5,274 nt of DNA from an uncultured Streptomyces sp. (GTDB taxonomy: Bacteria; Actinomycetota; Actinomycetes; Streptomycetales; Streptomycetaceae): contig CAMLJW010000381.1 of assembly GCA_946480485.1 (NCBI GenBank), forward strand, positions 1 through 5,274, in the 5' to 3' direction. Of this stretch, positions 1-3,762 are shown piece after piece; within the stretch, counting starts at the first letter, position 1, and each line of letters starts with the position of its first letter. Below the pieces are notes generated by a model. It saw only the letters and a list, made by a program, of their open reading frames with translations, searched no databases and was not told the origin of the DNA. Both the position numbers and the translations under genes were made by a program.

Positions 1-9
1 GCGGCCCCC

Positions 10-26
10 CCCCGACCGGGGTTTTT
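10..26 (+). terminator. Short GC hairpin followed by T5, terminator-like
   Basis: CCCC (10-13), loop GACC and GGGG (18-21) form a 4-bp GC stem that is followed at once by TTTTT (22-26), the layout of a short intrinsic terminator. It would act on transcripts entering from the left, probably from infB, which is the usual upstream neighbour of ylxP/rbfA but is not in this window. The stem is short and partly competes with the larger hairpin at 24-82, so its independent activity is uncertain. Confidence 0.35.
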
Positions 27-82
27 CGCCCCCGCCGCCCCTACCGGCCCCATCCGGACCGGTAGGGGCGGCGGGGGCGAAA
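24..82. terminator. Perfect 24-bp inverted repeat, probable terminator downstream of infB
   Basis: The left arm 24-47 (TTT, then a GC-rich segment ending CTACCGG) is exactly complementary to 59-82, with an 11-nt loop (48-58). The arms read TTTCG...CGAAA, so the hairpin is symmetrical and could act on either strand. No T-run follows the right arm, as is common for actinobacterial hairpin terminators. Its position just before ylxP suggests it ends or attenuates transcription from the gene to the left. Confidence 0.7.
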
Positions 83-115
83 CTCCGTCGAGTGGCCAGG
101 GCCCTTCGTTGTACC

Positions 116-139
116 GTTCTTGACGTTCCCGTCAAGAGC
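116..139. promoter_or_regulatory. Inverted repeat upstream of ylxP (operator or leader hairpin)
   Basis: TCTTGACG (118-125) and CGTCAAGA (130-137) are perfect complements around a TTCC loop, and a T-G wobble plus a G-C pair extend the stem to 116-139. It could be a leader hairpin or a dyad operator. The left arm contains TTGACG, a good -35 hexamer, but I see no acceptable -10 at 16-19 nt spacing, so a promoter is not claimed. It lies 45 nt before the ylxP start. Confidence 0.4.
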
Positions 140-183
140 TTGGCGGGCCATCTACCCCGTACCGGCGGGACATCCGGACACAC

Positions 184-477
184 ATGTACGTGGGGACTCT
201 GTCCTTCGATCTCCTGCTCGGCGACGTACGGTCGCTCAAGGAGAAGCGTTCCGTCGTTCGCCCGATCGTCGCCGAACTCCAGCGCAAGTACGCGGTGAGC
301 GTGGCGGAAGTCGGCGGCCAGGACCTCTACCGGCGGGCCGAGATCGGCCTGGCGGTGGTCTCGGGAGACGCGGGACATCTGACGGACGTTCTGGACCGGT
401 GCGAGCGCATGGTCGCCAGCCGGCCGGAGGTGGAGCTGCTGTCCGTACGACGGCGGCTGCACGGCGGCGACGACTGA
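184..477 (+). CDS. ylxP: YlxP-like DUF503 family protein
   Basis: This 97-residue protein matches the DUF503/YlxP family in length (about 90-100 residues) and in its conserved blocks: an N-terminal beta strand (MYVGTLSFDLLL), the SLKEKRSVVRP helix start (residues 17-27), and AEVGGQDLYRRAEIGLAVVS (41-60). It has no signal peptide or membrane segment, so it is a small cytoplasmic protein. The family is almost always found between infB and rbfA. Its biochemical role is not well settled, but the context suggests ribosome assembly or RNA binding. The ATG at 184 is the natural start because it gives the family N-terminus. Its ribosome binding site is poor (GGCGGGA is about 13 nt away). The gene stands between the hairpins at 24-139 and the hairpin at 480-502, so it may be partly insulated from its neighbours. 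Confidence 0.9.
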   Translation: MYVGTLSFDLLLGDVRSLKEKRSVVRPIVAELQRKYAVSVAEVGGQDLYRRAEIGLAVVSGDAGHLTDVLDRCERMVASRPEVELLSVRRRLHGGDD

Positions 478-479
478 CC

Positions 480-502
480 GTGCACGACGATCGTCGGTGC
501 AC
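480..502. promoter_or_regulatory. Bulged hairpin/palindrome between ylxP and rbfA
   Basis: GTGCA (480-484) pairs with TGCAC (498-502), and the centre CGACGATCGTCG (485-496) is a perfect 12-bp palindrome; one G (497) is bulged. As RNA this is a stem of about 9 bp with a GATC tetraloop, starting 3 nt after the ylxP stop. It may be an attenuator, an RNA-processing site or a protein-binding dyad. No T-run follows, so a classical terminator is less likely. Confidence 0.4.
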
Positions 503-538
503 GCGGAACACGTGGAACACGCGAAACACGCGTTACAG
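503..538 (+). repeat. Four tandem 9-nt units upstream of rbfA
   Basis: The 36 bases split into GCGGAACAC, GTGGAACAC, GCGAAACAC and GCGTTACAG. The first three differ from each other by only one or two bases and the fourth is more diverged. The array directly follows the palindrome at 480-502 and ends 8 nt before the purine-rich rbfA ribosome binding site at 547-553. It is less GC-rich than its surroundings, which would suit an unstructured leader or an RNA-binding site. Confidence 0.55.
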
Positions 539-546
539 GCAAGAAA

Positions 547-553
547 GAGGGAG
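547..553 (+). promoter_or_regulatory. Ribosome binding site of rbfA
   Basis: GAGGGAG lies 8 nt before the GTG at 562. It supports that GTG as the rbfA start. Confidence 0.7.
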
Positions 554-561
554 ACGGACCA

Positions 562-1044
562 GTGGCCGACAACGCGCGCGCGAAGAGGCTGGCGGACCTC
601 ATCCGAGAGGTGGTGGCCCAGAAGCTGCAGCGCGGGATCAAGGACCCGCGGCTCGGTTCGCACGTCACCATCACGGACACCCGGGTCACCGGGGATCTGC
701 GGGAGGCGACCGTCTTCTACACGGTGTACGGGGACGATGAGGACCGGGCAGCCGCGGCGGCCGGCCTGGAGAGCGCCAAGGGCGTGCTCCGCTCGGCGGT
801 CGGTGCGGCGGCGGGCGTGAAGTTCACCCCGACCCTGAGCTTTGTGGCGGACGCCCTGCCGGACACCGCCAAGACCATCGAGGACCTGCTCGACAAGGCG
901 AGGGCCTCGGATGCGAAGGTGCGCGAGGTCTCGGCCGGCGCCACCTTCGCCGGTGAGGCCGACCCGTACAGGAAGCCGGGCTCCGACGACGAGTCGGACG
1001 AGGTCGCCGAAGCTGTCGAGACGGACGGCGACGCCGCGCAATGA
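562..1044 (+). CDS. rbfA: 30S ribosome-binding factor RbfA
   Basis: RbfA binds the immature 30S subunit near the 5' end of 16S rRNA and is needed for its late maturation and for cold adaptation. The 160-residue product carries the family blocks: an N-terminal helix with R..RLADLIREVVAQKLQRGIKDPRLG (residues 7-32), the strand ending in VFYTVYGDDE, and the FTPTLSFVAD strand (88-97) before the helix that contains IEDLLDKA. Residues from about 130 form a low-complexity acidic tail (SDDESDEVAEAVETD), an extension beyond the KH-like core and typical of longer actinobacterial versions. The GTG at 562 has the purine-rich GAGGGAG (547-553) 8 nt upstream, and the protein begins MADNARAKRLADLI as expected. 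The stop overlaps the truB start by 4 nt (ATGA), which implies translational coupling. Confidence 0.95.
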   Translation: MADNARAKRLADLIREVVAQKLQRGIKDPRLGSHVTITDTRVTGDLREATVFYTVYGDDEDRAAAAAGLESAKGVLRSAVGAAAGVKFTPTLSFVADALPDTAKTIEDLLDKARASDAKVREVSAGATFAGEADPYRKPGSDDESDEVAEAVETDGDAAQ

Positions 1045-1946
1045 CGCAGAAGAACCGGACGCCCGACGGACTTGTCATCGTCGACAAGCCGTCGGGCTTC
1101 ACTTCGCACGACGTGGTCGCGAAGATGCGCGGGATCGCCAGGACCCGCCGCGTCGGACACGCGGGCACCCTCGACCCCATGGCGACGGGCGTACTCGTCC
1201 TCGGAGTCGAGAAGGCGACCAAGCTCCTCGGCCACCTCGCGCTGACCGAGAAGGAGTACCTCGGCACGATCAGGCTCGGCCAGTCGACCCTGACCGATGA
1301 CGCCGAGGGTGAGATCACGGTGTCGGCGGACGCCTCGGGGACCGCCCGGGACGCCATCGACGCCGGGGTCGCCAAGCTCACCGGCGACATCATGCAGGTG
1401 CCGTCCAAGGTCAGCGCCATCAAGATCGACGGCGTGCGCTCGTACAAGCGGGCCCGTGAGGGCGAGGACTTCGAGATCCCGGCCCGACCGGTGACGGTCT
1501 CCTCGTTCTCGGTGTACGACGTCCGGGACGCCGTGGCCGACGACGGTACGCCCGTCCTGGACCTGGTCGTCTCGGTGGTTTGCTCGTCGGGGACCTACAT
1601 CCGGGCGCTGGCCCGGGATCTCGGCGCCGGCCTGGGTGTCGGCGGCCATCTGACGGCGCTGCGCCGCACCCGTGTCGGCCCCTACAAGCTCGACTCCGCG
1701 CGCACGCTGGACCAGCTCCAGGAAGAGCTGACCGTGATGCCCCTGGCGGAGGCGGCCGCGGCCGCGTTCCCGCGCTGGAACGTGGACGCGAAGCGCGCGC
1801 GGCTGCTGACGAACGGCGTCCGGCTGGAGATGCCCGATGAGTACGCGGGGATCGGCGCCGTGGGGGTGTTCGATCCCGAGGGGCGGTTCCTCGCGCTGGT
1901 GGAGGAGCGGCAGGGCAAGGCCAAGAGCCTGGCCGTGTTCGCCTGA
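1041..1946 (+). CDS. truB: tRNA pseudouridine(55) synthase TruB
   Basis: TruB isomerises uridine 55 in the T-loop of tRNAs to pseudouridine. The 301-residue protein shows the family motifs in order: GLVIVDKPSGFTSHDVV (10-26); GHAGTLDPMATGVL (39-52) with the catalytic Asp at 45; the substrate-stacking Tyr in KEYLGTIRLG (71-80); QVPSKVSAIKIDG (119-131); and GTYIRALARDLG (184-195). The last 65 or so residues, after PLAEAAAAAFPRW, fit the small C-terminal domain seen in actinobacterial TruB rather than a full PUA domain. The ATG overlaps the rbfA stop (ATGA). There is no strong ribosome binding site of its own, so translation is probably coupled to rbfA. Length, motifs and neighbours all agree. 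The second Pro of the usual QxPP motif is Ser here, and I do not expect this to affect catalysis. Confidence 0.96.
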   Translation: MTQKNRTPDGLVIVDKPSGFTSHDVVAKMRGIARTRRVGHAGTLDPMATGVLVLGVEKATKLLGHLALTEKEYLGTIRLGQSTLTDDAEGEITVSADASGTARDAIDAGVAKLTGDIMQVPSKVSAIKIDGVRSYKRAREGEDFEIPARPVTVSSFSVYDVRDAVADDGTPVLDLVVSVVCSSGTYIRALARDLGAGLGVGGHLTALRRTRVGPYKLDSARTLDQLQEELTVMPLAEAAAAAFPRWNVDAKRARLLTNGVRLEMPDEYAGIGAVGVFDPEGRFLALVEERQGKAKSLAVFA

Positions 1947-1970
1947 CGCCTGACCGGTCTCATGTCGTCA

Positions 1971-2035
1971 CGTCGGCCGTCGCGTGGGCCGTCGTGCCGA
2001 TAAGTTCGTCGGAGCGTCGGCCGTTGTGGCCGTCG
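1971..2035 (+). repeat. Imperfect direct repeat after truB
   Basis: CGTCGGCCGT occurs exactly at 1971-1980 and 2015-2024. In both copies it is followed by a GTGGGCCGTCG-like or TGTGGCCGTCGG-like segment, giving two related blocks of about 21-24 nt at a spacing of 44 nt. This is either a duplicated binding site or a small duplication just downstream of truB. Confidence 0.4.
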
Positions 2036-2045
2036 GCTTTGTCGA

Positions 2046-2081
2046 GGAGCGGCGTTCACAGGGAGCTGTGTGCACCGCTCC
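2046..2081 (+). promoter_or_regulatory. Two-tier hairpin in the truB-ribF gap
   Basis: The outer stem GGAGCGG (2046-2052) pairs with CCGCTCC (2075-2081) over 7 bp. The inner stem CACAG (2057-2061) pairs with CTGTG (2066-2070) around a GGAG loop. The two are separated by a symmetrical 4+4 internal loop. No T-run follows, so this looks more like a structured leader or processing element than a terminator. A CTCC at 2091-2094 could pair with the GGAG loop. Confidence 0.4.
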
Positions 2082-2326
2082 ACGGTCCCCCTCCCTTGAG
2101 GTGTATCCATCCGTCATGGTCGATTCGCCCGTGGGGGCAGGCGCGTGGAGTGAACGGAGGAAGTGGAAAGGGGCTGGTTCGGCCGGCGACCCATCGGCCC
2201 GACTTCCCCTGTGCCCACCCTCGAAGAACCGAGTACGGCCCCTCGGCGAAAAGGTGCTCGCGGCGTCCGGTACGTTCGCATTCTGGCGTGACCCGAAATC
2301 CGTTCGCCTATGAGCACTCACGTGCG

Positions 2327-2386
2327 CCCCGTCACAGCCCCCGTCACGGCCCCAGTCCCAGCCCATGCCCATGCCCATGCCGATGC
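2327..2386 (+). repeat. 12-mer duplication running into a hexamer array upstream of ribF
   Basis: CCCCGTCACAGC (2327-2338) is followed directly by CCCCGTCACGGC (2339-2350). Six hexamer-like units then follow: CCCAGT, CCCAGC, three copies of CCATGC, and CGATGC (2351-2386). In the frame of ribF the ATG triplets would read MPMPMPM. They are unlikely starts, because the family N-terminus and a good ribosome binding site lie about 100 nt further on. Confidence 0.7.
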
Positions 2387-2419
2387 GAGCCGAGCGCACG
2401 TGGCATGGCACCCTTGGAC

Positions 2420-2445
2420 CTGCGTATGAGGCAATCGGTACGCAG
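2420..2445 (+). promoter_or_regulatory. Hairpin just upstream of the ribF ribosome binding site
   Basis: CTGCGTA (2420-2426) is perfectly complementary to TACGCAG (2439-2445), with a 12-nt loop. It ends 22 nt before the GAGGAG of ribF and could influence translation initiation. A 7-bp stem of this kind can arise by chance, so support is modest. Confidence 0.3.
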
Positions 2446-2467
2446 ACCATGCGGACACGGGTTCGAC

Positions 2468-2473
2468 GAGGAG
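2468..2473 (+). promoter_or_regulatory. Ribosome binding site that fixes the ribF start
   Basis: GAGGAG lies 8 nt before the GTG at 2482. The upstream in-frame ATGs at 2365-2379 have no such site, so this element decides the start choice. Confidence 0.75.
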
Positions 2474-2481
2474 CGGTCACA

Positions 2482-3435
2482 GTGCAGCGCTGGCGTGGCT
2501 TGGAGGACATTCCCCAGGACTGGGGGCGCAGCGTCGTCACCATCGGCTCGTACGACGGCGTTCACCGCGGGCACCAACTGATCATCCGGCATGCCGTGGA
2601 ACGGGCGCGTGAGCTGGGCGTTCCGTCCGTCGTCGTGACGTTCGACCCGCACCCGAGCGAGGTGGTGCGTCCCGGCAGCCATCCGCCCCTGCTTGCCCCG
2701 CACCACCGCCGCGCCGAGCTGATGGCGGAGTTGGGCGTCGACGCCGTGCTCATCCTGCCCTTCACCCCCGAGTTCTCGAAGCTCTCGCCCGCCGACTTCG
2801 TCGTCAAGGTCCTGGTCGACAAGCTGCATGCCAAGGCCGTCGTCGAGGGCCCGAACTTCCGCTTCGGTCACAAGGCCTCAGGGAATGTGGCGTTCCTGGC
2901 CGAGCAGGGAAAGACGTACGACTTCGAGGTCGAGATCGTCGACCTGTACGTGACCGGCGCGGCCGGGGGCGGCGAGCCCTTCTCCTCCACCCTGACCCGG
3001 AGGCTTGTCTCCGAGGGCGACGTGGAGGGCGCGCGCGAGATCCTGGGCCGCCCGCACCGCGTCGAGGGCGTCGTGGTACGTGGCGCCCGGCGGGGCCGCG
3101 AGCTGGGCTTCCCGACCGCCAACGTCGAGACCCTCCCGCACACGGCGACCCCCGCCGACGGTGTCTATGCCGGCTGGCTGCACGCGCAGGGCGAAGCCAT
3201 GCCCGCCGCGATCTCCATCGGCACGAACCCGCAGTTCGACGGCACCGAGCGTACGGTGGAGGCGTACGCCATCGACCGTGTGGGCCTCGACCTGTACGGC
3301 CTGCATGTCGCGGTCGACTTCCTGGCCTTCGTCCGCGGCCAGGCCAAGTTCGCCTCGATCGAGGCGCTGTTGGAGACCATGGCGAAGGACGTCAAGCGCT
3401 GCCGGGAGCTCGTCGAGGCGTACGAGGGGGAGTAG
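2482..3435 (+). CDS. ribF: Bifunctional riboflavin kinase/FAD synthetase RibF
   Basis: RibF phosphorylates riboflavin to FMN and adenylylates FMN to FAD in the cytoplasm. From the GTG at 2482 the product is 317 residues, the usual length for the bifunctional enzyme. The N-terminal nucleotidyltransferase (FAD synthetase) half has GSYDGVHRGHQ (22-32), the HIGH-like nucleotide-binding motif, then VVVTFDPHPSEV and the GPNFRFGHKASG block. The C-terminal riboflavin kinase half begins after STLTRRLVSEGDVEGAREILGRP and has ELGFPTANV with Thr212 and Asn214 (the PTAN motif). The probable catalytic base is Glu260 in TVEAYAID. The N-terminus (MQRWRGLEDIPQDWG) matches what I recall of Streptomyces RibF. 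The frame stays open upstream to an ATG at 2365, but that extension is low-complexity and repeat-derived. The gene is separated from truB by 535 bp and probably has its own promoter. It converges with the minus-strand ATPase gene. Confidence 0.95.
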   Translation: MQRWRGLEDIPQDWGRSVVTIGSYDGVHRGHQLIIRHAVERARELGVPSVVVTFDPHPSEVVRPGSHPPLLAPHHRRAELMAELGVDAVLILPFTPEFSKLSPADFVVKVLVDKLHAKAVVEGPNFRFGHKASGNVAFLAEQGKTYDFEVEIVDLYVTGAAGGGEPFSSTLTRRLVSEGDVEGAREILGRPHRVEGVVVRGARRGRELGFPTANVETLPHTATPADGVYAGWLHAQGEAMPAAISIGTNPQFDGTERTVEAYAIDRVGLDLYGLHVAVDFLAFVRGQAKFASIEALLETMAKDVKRCRELVEAYEGE

Positions 3436-3438
3436 GGG

Positions 3439-3501
3439 TGTCCGACGGGGACAGAGGTGTGTCCGACGGGGGTGGAGGCGCGTCCGACGGTGGTAGGGCG
3501 T
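3439..3501 (+). repeat. Three tandem 21-bp units directly after ribF
   Basis: TCCGAC recurs at 3441, 3462 and 3483, exactly 21 bp apart, within units 3439-3459, 3460-3480 and 3481-3501. Units one and two share TGTCCGACGGGG and the third has CGTCCGACGGTGG. The array begins 4 nt after the ribF stop. In one plus-strand frame (GTG 3438 to TGA 3560) it encodes a heptad-like SDG repeat within a 40-codon open frame. That frame lies antisense to the ABC remnant, and I do not call it a gene. Confidence 0.7.
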
Positions 3502-3582
3502 CAGTCGGCTCGTCGGCGATGATGAGGCGCGGTCGCAGGCCAGGGCCATGGCGATCATGACGCGTTGGCGTTTTTCGTGCTC
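3494..3582 (-). pseudogene. Remnant of a Dpp/Opp-type ABC transporter ATPase gene
   Basis: Read on the minus strand, codons 3570-3532 give RQRVMIAMALACD. This is the segment that directly follows the LSGG signature in ATP-binding subunits of peptide/nickel (DppD/OppD-type) ABC importers. After a one-base slip between 3531 and 3527 the strand gives LIIADEPTDAL (3526-3494), the Walker B strand with the Asp-Glu pair and the following D-loop approach. Restoring one C (GACCCGCGCCTC instead of GACCGCGCCTC) would join them as ...ACDPRLIIADEPT..., the normal family spacing. The LSGG position itself is already lost (NEHEK precedes RQRV), and there is no Walker A within reach because the next gene begins at 3763. 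This is therefore a dead fragment of about 30 codons. Chance similarity is unlikely because both blocks fall in the correct order and spacing. Confidence 0.75.
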
Positions 3583-3652
3583 ATTGGTCCATACCCGTGA
3601 TGCGGGGGCGTTCGTGGGGCGGTGGTTGGGCGCCTGGGGGCGGGGGGCGTAC

Positions 3653-3687
3653 GCGAAGGGCCCGCGCCGTTGGTGCGGGCCCTTCGC
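3653..3687. terminator. Bidirectional hairpin terminator between the convergent genes
   Basis: GCGAAGGGCCCGC (3653-3665) is perfectly complementary to 3675-3687, and three more pairs (one G-U) close a GTT loop, giving a stem of about 16 bp. The arms carry GAAGG/CCTTC near the base, and there is no long T-run. Located about 75 bp beyond the end of the minus-strand ATPase gene and about 220 bp beyond ribF, it can stop transcripts from both sides. Confidence 0.8.
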
Positions 3688-3762
3688 CGGGTTACTGCTG
3701 GGGTGGCGTGGCGGGGTCTGGCCCTGACCTTTACCTTGCCCCTGCCCCTGCCTCCCGTCACC

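Larger units (their letters stand above)
1947..2481. other. 535-bp structured intergenic region between truB and ribF
   Basis: I see no gene I can support here. A plus-strand frame of 109 codons (1984-2313) has no ribosome binding site, poor third-position GC bias and no recognisable motif. A 42-codon frame (2163-2291) starts only 2 nt after a GGAGG, which is too close. The region is less GC-rich than its neighbours and holds a direct repeat (1971-1994/2015-2035), a two-tier hairpin (2046-2081), a repeat array (2327-2386) and a hairpin before the ribF ribosome binding site (2420-2445). It probably contains the ribF promoter and leader. I found no convincing -35/-10 pair, and the conserved core of an FMN riboswitch is not present. 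Confidence 0.6.

Noticed and set aside
120..125. TTGACG as a -35 promoter element before ylxP
   Set aside because: No TAnnnT-like -10 occurs at 16-19 nt downstream, and the hexamer is part of an inverted repeat.
2163..2291. 42-codon frame starting GTG GAA AGG after GGAGG
   Set aside because: The GGAGG (2156-2160) ends only 2 nt before the GTG, too close for normal initiation. A stop codon lies just upstream in frame, and no homology is recognised. A very small leader peptide cannot be excluded.
1984..2313. 109-codon plus-strand open frame in the truB-ribF gap
   Set aside because: It has no ribosome binding site before the GTG, weak third-position GC bias compared with the neighbouring genes, and no recognisable domain. 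It also overlaps the structured leader elements.
2365..2481. N-terminal extension of ribF from the ATG at 2365
   Set aside because: The extension is encoded by a hexamer repeat and has no ribosome binding site. The family N-terminus and a GAGGAG site point to the GTG at 2482.
1947..2481. FMN riboswitch upstream of ribF
   Set aside because: I could not find the conserved core segments of the RFN element (for example AGGATCTTCGGGGCAGGGTG-like sequence) in the gap.
2878..3558. 226-codon minus-strand frame antisense to ribF
   Set aside because: Its first ten residues are the ABC remnant and the rest is antisense to the well-supported ribF gene. It is not a real protein.
3438..3560. 40-codon open frame with SDG repeats after ribF
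   Set aside because: It is mostly made of the 21-bp repeat and then runs antisense to the ABC ATPase remnant, so its second half is not an independent coding sequence. It is kept only as part of a finding.
3555..3761. 68-codon minus-strand frame after the ATPase gene
   Set aside because: It contains the terminator hairpin, begins right at the ATPase stop without a proper ribosome binding site, and is low-complexity Arg/Pro, typical of shadow frames in GC-rich DNA.
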